Origin: Allobrachymonas sp.
GTDB lineage: Bacteria > Pseudomonadota > Gammaproteobacteria > Burkholderiales > Burkholderiaceae_C
Length of the DNA: 10,311 nucleotides
Assembly: GCA_012036375.1 (NCBI GenBank)
Contig: JAAUOI010000083.1
Span: 1 to 10,311, forward strand
Direction of reading: 5' to 3'
The translations under genes were made by a program, and so were the position numbers. Shown here piece by piece: positions 1 through 6,472 of the stretch (the first letter of the stretch is position 1; every line of letters begins with the position of its first letter). A model generated the notes under the pieces. It saw only the letters and a program-made list of their open reading frames with translations, was not told the DNA's origin and did no database searches.

Positions 1-1445
1 TGGGCACGTTCGTGGCGATTCTTGCCGGCAATATCGTTGGAGGTATTGTGGCGTTGCCCGGCATTGGGCCGACGTATATTGCTATCTTTTGCGTAGCGGC
101 AGCGCTCGTAGGGGCGTGTGGTGGCGCAATTTATTCCTGCTGCACCAGCGACCGATCCTTCTCTTGAAATCAACTGGAACCCAGTGACGGAGACTTGGAA
201 AAACCTCAAGCTCGCGCATGGCAACATTGTTGTCTTCCGCTCGCTCTTGGGCATCAGCTGGATGTGGTTTTTGGCGCGGTGTTTTTAAGCCAGTTCCCCA
301 GTTTTGCCAAAGATGTGTTGCATGGCAACTCGAATGTGGCCTCACTCCTGCTCGTGGTGTTCTCGATTGGCATTGCCACGGGCTCGCTGCTGTGCGAAGT
401 GCTCTCGCGCCGGCATGTGGAGATTGGGCTTGTGCCGCTGGGGGCGATTGGCATGAGCGTGTTTGCGCTGGATTTGTATTTCGCTTCGTCGTGGATTGCC
501 GAAATCTGAGCTGTACACCGTGGGCGCATTTCTCGCGCAGACGGCGCATTGGCGCGTGATGGCCGATTTATTTTTATTGAGCTTGTTTGCGGGGCTCTAC
601 AGCGTGCCCATGTATGCGCTGATTCAGTTGCGCAGCGTGCCCACACATCGCGCCCGCATCATCGCGGCGAATAATATTTTGAATGCGCTTTTCATGATTG
701 CCAGCAGCTTGATCGTAGGAGCGCTGCTTGGCGCGGGTTTCACGATTCCGCAAGTGTTTTTTGTTCACCGCGATGGCCAATGCCGTGGTGGCGATTTATA
801 TCTTTCTTCTCGTGCCTGAATATTTCTTGCGCTTTGTGGCTTGGGTGGCGTCGCGCTGCATCTATCGCTTCAAGGTGAAAGGCGATGAGAACATTCCCGT
901 GCAGGGCGCAGCGATTCTCACCTGCAACCATGTGAGCTTTGTTGATGCCGTGTTGCTGATGGCAGCGAGTCCCCGTCCCATTATTTTTGTGATGGATCAC
1001 CGAATCTTCAAATTCCCGGTACTCGGCTGGTTTTTCAAGCTGGCCAAGGCGATTCCCATTGCGCCCAAAAAGAAGATCCCGCACTGTATGAAGCCTCATT
1101 CAAGCGCGCCGGTGAGGTGCTGCGCGAGGGTGATTTGCTCGCCATTTTTCCAGAGGGCGGCATCACGCGCGATGGCACGCTGCAAGAGTTCAAAGGCGGC
1201 ATCATGAAGATTTTGGAAGAAGCCAAGCAGCATGGGGTAGAACCCCCGGTGATTCCGATGGCGCTGACCAACCTCTGGGGCTCGTATTTCAGCCGTATTG
1301 AGAAAAACGGCGCGATGGTGCGGCCCTTTCGCCGTGGCTTGTTCAACCGCGTAGGTCTCGATGTGGGCAAGCCATGCCTGCCAACGAGGTGCAACCCAAC
1401 AGTTTGCAGGCTCGGGTGAGTGCTTTACTTAACCAGGCAGGCTAG
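1..1445 (+). pseudogene. MFS transporter / acyltransferase fusion (LplT-PlsC-like), 5' end outside the window, multiply frameshifted
   Basis: Joining frames gives one continuous protein. It starts with membrane segments of an MFS transporter (about 1-820), followed by a PlsC/LPLAT acyltransferase domain (about 840-1420). The acyltransferase part shows NHVSFVD, the H-X4-D catalytic motif, at about 926-946, and FPEGGITRDG, the substrate-binding block, at about 1147-1176. In known fusions of this type the transporter flips lysophospholipid across the inner membrane and the acyltransferase re-acylates it; that role is inferred from family. The frame changes near 117 (one extra base), 268-272 (one T missing), 488-494 (one extra base), 757-762 (one extra T), 1067-1071 (one A missing) and 1371-1373 (one C missing). 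The last frame ends at a TAG at 1443-1445. Sequence between the shifts is well conserved with no other stops, so this is either a very recent pseudogene or a gene damaged by sequencing error. The start codon lies before the window. Confidence 0.8.
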
Positions 1446-1460
1446 CTGTCAACTCAGGCC

Positions 1461-1477
1461 TTAACCAAGGTTAAAAT
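1461..1477 (+). promoter_or_regulatory. possible tRNA-Ser promoter -10 with overlapping dyad
   Basis: TAAAAT at 1472-1477 lies 9 bases before the mature tRNA and could be a -10 box. It overlaps a dyad, TTAACC-AA-GGTTAA (1461-1474). No good -35 is visible at 16-18 bp; TGTCAA at 1447-1452 is the nearest and is weak and too far. The dyad's two-base spacer is too short for a hairpin loop, so it would act as a DNA site if it acts at all. Confidence 0.25.
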
Positions 1478-1486
1478 ACAAGGCTC

Positions 1487-1576
1487 GGAGGTTTGGGTGA
1501 GCGGTTTAAACCAGCAGTCTTGAAAACTGCCGAGGATGTAAGTCCTCCGTGAGTTCGAATCTCACAGCCTCCGCCA
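1487..1576 (+). tRNA. tRNA-Ser, anticodon UGA
   Basis: This is a complete class II tRNA with a long variable arm. The acceptor stem is GGAGGTT (1487-1493) pairing with AGCCTCC (1566-1572), with discriminator G at 1573 and encoded CCA at 1574-1576. The anticodon stem GCAGT/ACTGC (1514-1518 / 1526-1530) encloses loop CTTGAAA with anticodon TGA at 1521-1523, which reads UCA serine codons. The T arm contains GTTCGAATC. The long variable arm is the serine identity feature. It is the only RNA gene seen in the window and is followed directly by a terminator. Confidence 0.96.
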
Positions 1577-1585
1577 ATTTTGTAG

Positions 1586-1612
1586 AGCCTCCTTTGGGAG
1601 GCTTTATCTTTT
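1586..1612 (+). terminator. rho-independent terminator after tRNA-Ser
   Basis: A 7-bp perfect stem AGCCTCC (1586-1592) / GGAGGCT (1597-1603) with a TTTG loop is followed by TTATCTTTT. It lies 10 bases after the tRNA CCA end. Its 5' arm repeats the 3' acceptor arm of the tRNA (AGCCTCC), so it could also pair with the tRNA 5' end. Confidence 0.8.
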
Positions 1613-1624
1613 CTGGACTCCATC

Positions 1625-2185
1625 ATGGCGCTTAAATCCACCATCTACAAAGCCAATCTCCAGATTGCGGATATTGACCACGGCTACTATGCCGATCATG
1701 CGCTCACACTGGCGCGGCATCCGAGCGAGACGGATGAGCGCATGATGGTGAGGCTGGTCGCTTTAGCTTTACAAGCGCATCAGTTGCAAGACATGTGCGG
1801 CGGCGATGGCACATTGGCCTTTGGCGCGGGCATGTCTGACCCCGATGCGCCCGATGTGTGGCTCAAGGATTTCACTGATGCGATTCGCCTGTGGATCGAG
1901 GTGGGTCAGCCCGATGACAAGCCCATCATCAAAGCCTGCGGCAAATCAGAGCAGGTGCTGGTGTATGCCTTCTCTCATGCGGCAGAAGTGTGGTGGAAAG
2001 GCATTCAAACCAAACTCACACGTCCACAAAACTTGCATGTCTATCGCATCGACAGTGTGCAAAGCCAAGCTTTGGCGACGATGGCCGAACGCAGCATGAC
2101 GCTACAGGCCACCATTCAAGATGGCGCATTGAGCCTGAGCAGCGAGCGTGGGCTGGTGCAGATTGAGCCTACGCTGCTGATGTAA
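1625..2185 (+). CDS. yaeQ: YaeQ family protein
   Basis: This is an intact 186-residue gene, the usual length for YaeQ. The N terminus MALKSTIYKANLQIADIDHG, the HPSETDERMMVRL stretch (about residues 32-44), WLKDFTDAIRLWIEVGQPDD (about 79-98) and a C-terminal segment ending in I-E-P-T-L-L-M are typical of the family. YaeQ proteins have a PD-(D/E)XK nuclease-like fold but their biochemical role is not settled. An old proposal that E. coli YaeQ substitutes for RfaH has been disputed, so no function is claimed here. The ATG lies 13 bp after the terminator T-tract and no strong Shine-Dalgarno is visible. It is convergent with the BASS transporter, with only 9 bp between stops and no room for a separate terminator. 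No frameshift occurs in its 561 bp. Confidence 0.92.
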   Translation: MALKSTIYKANLQIADIDHGYYADHALTLARHPSETDERMMVRLVALALQAHQLQDMCGGDGTLAFGAGMSDPDAPDVWLKDFTDAIRLWIEVGQPDDKPIIKACGKSEQVLVYAFSHAAEVWWKGIQTKLTRPQNLHVYRIDSVQSQALATMAERSMTLQATIQDGALSLSSERGLVQIEPTLLM

Positions 2186-2194
2186 ACCAGCTTC

Positions 2195-3100
2195 CTAAGC
2201 AGCAACACCCACTTTCGCCGCATCCCGAGCCAATGCTTCTCGCGTGGCATTCTTGTGATACCAATAGGTGATCGCTGAACTGGTCAACACGATGAATAAG
2301 CTGTAGAGCACGGGTATCAACAGCACTTGCTGCTGCATATCACCCTTGAAAGTGAGCGTGACGATCAGGACGGCCAAGGGGCCGTTTTGAATGCCGGTTT
2401 CTAAACTGATGGTGCGCGAGCGGTTGTTGTCTTGCTTTAGTAGGCGAGACAGCCAATAGCCGAGCAGCATGCCGACCAGGCCTAAACCAATGGATGCGAA
2501 AAACACATACCAAGGCGTGGTCAGCAGCAATTGATAATTGCGCGGTACCCAAGAGACCATCAGGAAGATGATCACAAACACACCCAGCATCGAGCCAATC
2601 AGCTCAATTGTTGCACCGATATTCGGATTGGTTTTGCGCAAAACCATGCCGATGACCGTGGGTACGAGCAGCACCACGAGCACCTGCGCCACATTTGATG
2701 CAGGAATCGCAAACTCGCCTGTCACGCCTGCTAACTTGCTGTAAAAAGCAATCAGCGAAGGCACAGCAGCCACCGCAACCAATGTAGAAACACTGGTCAT
2801 CATGATGGAGAGTGCGAGTGCGCCTTTGCTGAAATAGGTGAAGATGTTGGAGGTGGTGCCGCCAGGCATGCAGCCCATCAAAATCAAGCCCACGGCGAGC
2901 GCTGGAGGCAGGCCGAAAAAGACGGCAAGCAAGTAACCCAAAAACGGCATGATGCCGTATTGGCAAAAAATGCCTACCAGCACGCCCTTGGGCTTTTTGA
3001 AAGCAATCAAGAAATCGCGGAAGGTCAGGCTTGCGCCCATGCCCAGCATGATGACCATCATCATCACGCCCAGTAGTTTGGTTTCGGTATCAGACAACAT
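2195..3100 (-). CDS. bile acid:Na+ symporter (BASS) family transporter
   Basis: A 301-residue, very hydrophobic protein with about 9-10 predicted membrane segments. Diagnostic motifs are PGGTTSN (residues 79-85) followed by FSKGALALS, and ETGIQN (234-239). These match the two discontinuous-helix substrate/Na+-site regions of BASS (SBF) transporters. In bacteria these carry organic anions, not only bile acids; the substrate here is unknown. The ATG at 3098-3100 was chosen because AAGGAG stands 7 nt upstream and because the frame upstream is the out-of-frame end of the ligase. Read without correction, a frameshift in the ligase makes the two look like one 588-residue fusion, which is an artefact. 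The gene overlaps the ligase stop by 11 nt, implying translational coupling and a shared transcript. Its C terminus is convergent with yaeQ. Confidence 0.9.
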   Translation of the reverse strand: MLSDTETKLLGVMMMVIMLGMGASLTFRDFLIAFKKPKGVLVGIFCQYGIMPFLGYLLAVFFGLPPALAVGLILMGCMPGGTTSNIFTYFSKGALALSIMMTSVSTLVAVAAVPSLIAFYSKLAGVTGEFAIPASNVAQVLVVLLVPTVIGMVLRKTNPNIGATIELIGSMLGVFVIIFLMVSWVPRNYQLLLTTPWYVFFASIGLGLVGMLLGYWLSRLLKQDNNRSRTISLETGIQNGPLAVLIVTLTFKGDMQQQVLLIPVLYSLFIVLTSSAITYWYHKNATREALARDAAKVGVAA

Positions 3101-3967
3101 GGTTCTTCTCCTTATTTTTATTGAATTCCGCCTTGACTTCGGCCTTGAGGTCTTTGCGCAAAATTTTCCCCACGGGGGATTTGGGCAGTTCATCGCGGAA
3201 GATGATGGATTTGGGAATTTTGTAATCCGTGAGCAGGCTCTTGCAATGCGCGAGCACCATATCTTTGGTGACTTCACCGACAAAATCCGGATTTTAACCG
3301 CATAGGCACGCACCGCCTCGCCCGATTTTGCATCCGGCACGCCAACCACCGCCGCTTCGAGCACGGCCTCCATTTTGGCCAGCGCATCTTCAATTTCATT
3401 GGGATAGACGTTGAAGCCGGAGACGAGCACCAAGTCTTTCTTGCGATCGACAATCTTGAAATAGCCTTGTGTATCCATGACGGCTACATCGCCTGTATAA
3501 AGCCAATCATCCTTGATGATGGCGGCCGTCTCATCGGGGCGATTCCAATAGCCCAGCATGGTTTGCGGGCCGCGCACGATCAGCTCGCCAGGCTCGCCTT
3601 GCGCAACTGGCACGCCGTGGTCATCGACCAAGCGCACCTCGGTGCCCGGCACAGGAATGCCGATGCTGTCTGCCTTGGCAACGCCACTCAAAGGATTGAA
3701 GGTGACGACAGGCGAGCATTCGGTCAGGCCAAAGCCTTCGGCAATGCGTGTGCCAGTGATTTTTTGCCAGCGCTCGGCTACGGCATGATGCAGCGCCGTG
3801 CCGCCGGCAATTGCAGCTTTCAGATGCTTGGGTGGAAAAGCGGTAAACCATTCTTCATTCATCAAGCCGTTGAACAAGGTGTTCACGCCGGTGATCCACG
3901 TGATGGGGTAGTTTTCAATAGCACGTTGCAAATTTTGTACGGGGCGTGGGCTGGGGATCAAGATAGA
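3090..3967 (-). pseudogene. long-chain acyl-CoA ligase (AMP-binding, FadD-like), C-terminal half only, one frameshift
   Basis: The remnant starts at the IS edge with ILIPSPRPVQNLQRAIENYP and keeps the later adenylation motifs in order: GFGLTECSP (A5), LYTGD (A7), DRKKDLVLVSGFN (A8) and, after a frameshift, PKSPVGKILRKDL with the A10 catalytic lysine. The P-loop (A3) and everything N-terminal, roughly half of a normal ~560-residue ligase, are missing, so it cannot be active. At 3292-3295 a run of four T (A on the coding strand) should be five to keep frame: the protein then continues V-K-N-P-D-F-V-G-E-V-T-K to a TGA at 3090-3092. That stop overlaps the BASS transporter start by 11 nt. The family activates fatty acids to acyl-CoA with ATP via an acyl-adenylate. 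The homology assignment is firm; the exact substrate is unknown. Confidence 0.88.
3108..3113 (-). promoter_or_regulatory. ribosome binding site of the BASS transporter
   Basis: AAGGAG on the minus strand, 7 nt before the ATG at 3100. It lies inside the last codons of the ligase and fixes the transporter start, showing that the apparent ligase-transporter fusion is not a single protein. Confidence 0.8.
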
Positions 3968-3969
3968 AG

Positions 3970-3992
3970 TGGTTCGACAAATCTGAACAGTT
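3970..3992 (+). repeat. IS left terminal inverted repeat (IRL)
   Basis: Starts TGGTTCGA and ends GAACAGTT. It pairs with the right repeat at 18 of 23 positions: the outer 8 and inner 8 bases are identical, and most differences fall in the central seven. Confidence 0.8.
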
Positions 3993-4049
3993 GAGATAGT
4001 TCAAACTCTGGCACTTTGCTGATTCATTGATCAGCTAAGAAAGATTGCC

Positions 4050-4370
4050 ATGAGACTGAAGAAGAAAGCCACGGTTGCCCGCAGAATACGGCTTATGCAC
4101 AGCCCTGAATTCAAAGCCCGCATCGCCCTGGAAGCCCTGTCGGGCAGCAAAACCCAAGCCCAACTGTGCCAAGAGCACGATCTGCACGCCAATCAAATCA
4201 ACGACTGGAAGCAGCAACTCATCGCTGGTGCCAAAGGCGTGTTTGGTGCTCCTGCGGTCAAAGAAGTCGACACCACCGCCATGGAGGCCAAGATTGGCAG
4301 ATTGACGCTGGAGAATGATTTTTTAGAACGTGCGCTCACAAAGGCGGGACTGCTGAGCGCAAGGAAATGA
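4050..4370 (+). CDS. IS3-family transposase OrfA
   Basis: A 106-residue protein with an N-terminal helix-turn-helix of the Tnp_1/HTH type (HSPEFKARIALEALSG near residues 17-32, then QLCQEHDLHANQINDWKQQL near 39-58). A heptad-like C-terminal helix (MEAKIGRLTLENDFLERAL) resembles the leucine-zipper multimerisation segment of other OrfA proteins. OrfA binds the IS ends and regulates transposition. The ATG at 4050 was taken because the basic N-terminus is continuous; an internal ATG at 4095 (M-H-S-P-E-F-K) is an alternative and neither has a strong Shine-Dalgarno. Its stop overlaps the orfB start as ATGA, and a slippery site near its end can divert ribosomes into orfB. Confidence 0.92.
   Translation: MRLKKKATVARRIRLMHSPEFKARIALEALSGSKTQAQLCQEHDLHANQINDWKQQLIAGAKGVFGAPAVKEVDTTAMEAKIGRLTLENDFLERALTKAGLLSARK
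4319..4361 (+). promoter_or_regulatory. programmed -1 ribosomal frameshift signal (OrfAB)
   Basis: Heptamer T-TTT-TTA at 4319-4325 lies in the correct X-XXY-YYZ phase relative to orfA. Five bases later a perfect 8-bp stem, TGCGCTCA (4331-4338) / TGAGCGCA (4354-4361), encloses a 15-nt loop. A -1 slip enters the orfB frame, which is open from 4325 through the orfB ATG, so a fused OrfAB transposase of about 391 residues would result. This arrangement is the known route to active IS3-family transposase; its use here is inferred. Confidence 0.75.
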
Positions 4371-5224
4371 TCAATCCCACATCCAAACTCTCCATCAGCG
4401 GCCAAGCCCGTGCACTGGGTATCAGCAGAGGCAGCGTCTACTACCTGCCAGCGCCCACGCCGCAAGCCGATATTGATCTCATGCGAGCCATCTCCAAGCT
4501 CCATCTGACATATCCCTTCATGGGGCAGCGCCAACTGCTCGCCCAGCTCCTGCGATTAGGCCACGAGATAGGCCGCCTACATGTGCGCACCCTCATGCAG
4601 CGCATGGGCATCCGCACCATGTGCCCCCAGCCGGGCAGTGCCACCAGCACACCAACACCGGGGCACGCCATTTACCCCTATTTGCTGCGCGGCATGGCCA
4701 TTGAGCAGGCCAACCAAGTCTGGGCGCTGGATACCACCTACATCCCCATGGCACGAGGCTTCGTGTATCTGGTGGCTGTGATCGATGTAGCCAGCCGCAA
4801 GGTGCTCGCCCACAAAGTGGCCATGAGCTTGGAGGCATCTCACGCTGTAGAAGTCATCGAACAGGCTTTCAAGCGCTTTGGCGTACCGCAAATCGTCAAC
4901 ACCGACCAAGGCAGCCAGTTCACGGCAGGGCAGTTTACCCAAGCCGTGCTCAAACGAGGCTGTCAACTCTCGATGGACGGCAGGGGCGCATGGCGAGACA
5001 ACGTGTTCATGGAGCGGGTGTGGCGCACGCTGAAATACGAGCATGTGTACAAACACATCTATGCCAACGTGCAGGAGGCCAAGGAGCAGGTGGGCAAATA
5101 CCTACAGTGGTACAACCATGGCCGCACGCATTCGAGTCTGCAAGATCAAACGCCTGATGAGGCGTATGCCAAGCTGCTGCCGGCGGCAAAGGCAAGCCAA
5201 GCGCAAGAACGCAAGGCGGCGTGA
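4367..5224 (+). CDS. IS3-family transposase OrfB (DDE integrase domain)
   Basis: A 285-residue rve-type integrase. The catalytic triad is visible: D122 in WALDTTYIP, D180 in NTDQGSQF and E216 in DNVFMERVWRTLK, with 35 residues between the second D and E as in IS3 and retroviral integrases. An N-terminal HTH_21-like region (SISGQARALGISRGSVYY, YPFMGQRQLLAQLLR) precedes it. The C terminus carries the YLQWYNHGRTHSSLQDQTP motif typical of the family. It carries out strand cleavage and transfer, normally as the OrfAB fusion. The ATG at 4367 overlaps the orfA stop; it may also be made alone by coupling. The gene is full length and looks functional. Confidence 0.94.
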   Translation: MINPTSKLSISGQARALGISRGSVYYLPAPTPQADIDLMRAISKLHLTYPFMGQRQLLAQLLRLGHEIGRLHVRTLMQRMGIRTMCPQPGSATSTPTPGHAIYPYLLRGMAIEQANQVWALDTTYIPMARGFVYLVAVIDVASRKVLAHKVAMSLEASHAVEVIEQAFKRFGVPQIVNTDQGSQFTAGQFTQAVLKRGCQLSMDGRGAWRDNVFMERVWRTLKYEHVYKHIYANVQEAKEQVGKYLQWYNHGRTHSSLQDQTPDEAYAKLLPAAKASQAQERKAA

Positions 5225-5257
5225 ATAGTGTTGGTCCAAGCAGCGCAAAACTCCACC

Positions 5258-5279
5258 CAGGGGGAAAGCCTTCCCCCTG
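5258..5279. repeat. perfect 9-bp hairpin after orfB
   Basis: CAGGGGGAA (5258-5266) and TTCCCCCTG (5271-5279) form a 9-bp perfect stem with an AGCC loop, 34 bp after the orfB stop. It could block or end transcription, but no T-tract follows on either strand, so it is not a standard intrinsic terminator. Confidence 0.6.
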
Positions 5280-5292
5280 CGCTTGAAGGCGA

Positions 5293-5383
5293 TGGACAAC
5301 CCCACATTTGCCCACAGCAGAACGCAGAGTTCGCTGAAGATGCGCCGCTCGCGCTGTGGACAAACGCGCGGTTGCCCACACCA
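5293..5383. repeat. two 27-bp degenerate direct repeats, each with dyad symmetry
   Basis: Copies at 5293-5319 and 5357-5383 agree at 21 of 27 positions; shared blocks are TGGACAA and TTGCCCACA. Within each copy these two blocks are also inverted relative to each other, most clearly in the second (TGTGGACAA, 8 bases, TTGCCCACA). TTGTCCACA, the complement of the second copy's left block, differs by one base from the DnaA box TTATCCACA. Function is not known. Confidence 0.45.
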
Positions 5384-5497
5384 CGCGCCACCCCCTTCTG
5401 GAATGAAAAAATTCAAGTAAGAAAACCAGATACCATAACCGCAGGTGCTCCCGACACCCTTCAACCCAGCCAGAGCTTCAATTATCTTTCGGGGGAA

Positions 5498-5520
5498 AAC
5501 TGTTCAAAGGCATCGAACCA
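5498..5520 (-). repeat. IS right terminal inverted repeat (IRR)
   Basis: Reverse complement begins TGGTTCGA and ends GAACAGTT, matching IRL. It defines the right end of the element 273 bp beyond the orfB stop. Confidence 0.78.
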
Positions 5521-5693
5521 CCTCTTATCGTAGATGGGCAGAGCAGCCGTCATCGTGTTGTCTCCATCAGTTCTAAGGAGACTAATTGTCACGATATGCT
5601 TGATGAATACCAAATCTTTTCTTGAACAGCTTACAAATTGCAGGGCCTCTCCTAGGTGTAAGTCCTAGGGTCTGAGCACGACATTCGTAGGGC
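5521..5693. other. intergenic remnant between IS and ureG
   Basis: There is no gene or recognisable gene fragment here, and in particular no N-terminal part of the interrupted ligase. The only structure noticed is a short direct repeat TCCTAGG at 5650-5656 and 5663-5669, 13 bp apart. No terminator with a T-tract was seen for the urease operon, which runs leftward into this stretch. Confidence 0.5.
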
Positions 5694-6347
5694 TTAGGCC
5701 GTTGTGAGCATGCCTTTGCTTTCGATGTAGTGCACCACATCGCTCACGCCTTGCAGCGTTTTTAAATTCGTCATCACATAGGGGCGATTCGCCGATGGGC
5801 GCATGCGCTTTGTATCTGCTTCCATCACATCAAGATTTGCACCAACGTGTGGCGCGAGGTCGGTTTTGTTGATCACGAAAAGATCGCTCTTGGTGATGCC
5901 AGGGCCGCCTTTGCGCGGTATTTTTTCGCCAGCCGCTACGTCGATCACATAAATCGTGAGATCGCTCAGCTCGGGGCTGAAGGTGGCGGCCAAATTGTCC
6001 CCTCCGCTTTCGACGAAGACGATGTCTGCATTGGGAAACTGCTCCAGCATGCGGTCAATCGCTTCTAAATTGATGGAGGCATCTTCACGAATCGCGGTGT
6101 GAGGGCAGCCGCCTGTTTCCACGCCCATGATGCGCTCCGCAGGCAATGCGCCGCTAACGGTGAGGATGCGCTGGTCTTCTTTGGTGTAAATATCATTGGT
6201 GATCGCCACCAGATCGTACTTTTCGCGCATGGCTTTGCAAAGCATTTCGAGTAGGGTGGTTTTGCCTGAACCGACTGGCCCGCCGATGCCGACTCGCAAG
6301 GGGGGGAGTTGTTTGGTGCGGTTTTTGATGTGATGAAGATTTGACAT
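5694..6347 (-). CDS. ureG: urease accessory protein UreG (nickel-transfer GTPase)
   Basis: A 217-residue SIMIBI-class GTPase of the HypB/UreG family. Visible motifs are the P-loop GPVGSGKT (residues 23-30), the metal-binding C81-P82-H83 within ETGGCPHTAIRED, ESGGDNLAATFSPELSD (113-129) and the guanine-specificity motif NKTD (160-163). UreG works with UreF and UreD/H in a cytoplasmic complex. GTP binding and hydrolysis drive nickel from UreE into the carbamylated lysine site of UreC. Length and sequence are full and undamaged. It is the last visible gene of the operon and is separated from ureF by 125 bp that hold a long inverted repeat. No clear Shine-Dalgarno precedes the ATG at 6345-6347. 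After its stop comes noncoding DNA and the IS. Confidence 0.97.
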   Translation of the reverse strand: MSNLHHIKNRTKQLPPLRVGIGGPVGSGKTTLLEMLCKAMREKYDLVAITNDIYTKEDQRILTVSGALPAERIMGVETGGCPHTAIREDASINLEAIDRMLEQFPNADIVFVESGGDNLAATFSPELSDLTIYVIDVAAGEKIPRKGGPGITKSDLFVINKTDLAPHVGANLDVMEADTKRMRPSANRPYVMTNLKTLQGVSDVVHYIESKGMLTTA

Positions 6348-6371
6348 GAAGAGTTACTGGGTGCGATAAAA

Positions 6372-6468
6372 CTAGGTAACGCGAAAATCGCTAAAAGAAC
6401 GCGAAAAGCGCAAAAACTATTTTTGATGAATTATTTCGCGCTTTTTGCGTTCTTTTCGCGTTACCTAG
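6372..6468. repeat. long interrupted inverted repeat filling the ureF-ureG gap
   Basis: The outer arms are CTAGGTAACGCGAAAA (6372-6387) and TTTTCGCGTTACCTAG (6453-6468), 16 bp perfect. The inner arms at 6397-6411 and 6438-6452 pair over 15 bp with a single G-T, which RNA tolerates. A 9-nt bulge (6388-6396) occurs on one side only, and the apical loop is 26 nt. The unit begins 4 bp after the ureF stop and ends 24 bp before the ureG ATG. On the minus-strand transcript the hairpin is followed by TTTTATC, so it might also attenuate or stabilise the mRNA. The sharp boundaries suggest an inserted REP- or MITE-like palindromic element. Confidence 0.85.
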
Positions 6469-6472
6469 AAAT

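Larger units (their letters stand above)
5225..5497. other. noncoding 3' tail of the IS
   Basis: This stretch between the orfB stop and the right inverted repeat has no convincing gene; open frames here lack a start context and recognisable protein similarity. It holds one strong hairpin (5258-5279) and two related dyads (5293-5319, 5357-5383). Its role is unknown. Confidence 0.6.
3970..5520 (+). mobile_element. IS3-family insertion sequence, about 1.55 kb
   Basis: The element is bounded by 23-bp imperfect terminal inverted repeats (18 of 23 identical) that begin TG and end CA, as usual for IS3-family elements. Inside are orfA and orfB, overlapping by ATGA and connected by a -1 frameshift signal. 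All transposase frames are intact. The repeat similarity may extend 4 bp outward (GAAG versus GAGG), so ends at 3966/5524 are possible. No short target duplication is seen with either choice. The left end cuts an acyl-CoA ligase gene; the rest of that gene is not on the right side. About 273 bp of noncoding DNA separates orfB from the right repeat, long for this family. Confidence 0.85.

Noticed and set aside
2195..3961. A 588-residue acyl-CoA ligase-transporter fusion protein
   Set aside because: A single base lost in an A run explains it; the corrected ligase ends normally and the transporter has its own AAGGAG and ATG.
5228..5533. 101-codon open frame on the plus strand in the IS tail, and a 120-codon frame on the opposite strand (5102-5464)
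   Set aside because: No recognisable domain, no ribosome binding site, overlaps a hairpin, dyads and the right inverted repeat; best explained as chance open frames.
5650..5669. CCTAGG repeats downstream of ureG as a terminator
   Set aside because: CCTAGG is self-complementary so pairing is limited to 6 bp, with no T-tract on the minus strand; too weak to call.
6372..6468. The ureF-ureG inverted repeat as a plain rho-independent terminator
   Set aside because: The stem is far longer than usual, has a 26-nt loop and lies inside an operon whose last gene follows; only a short T run comes after it.
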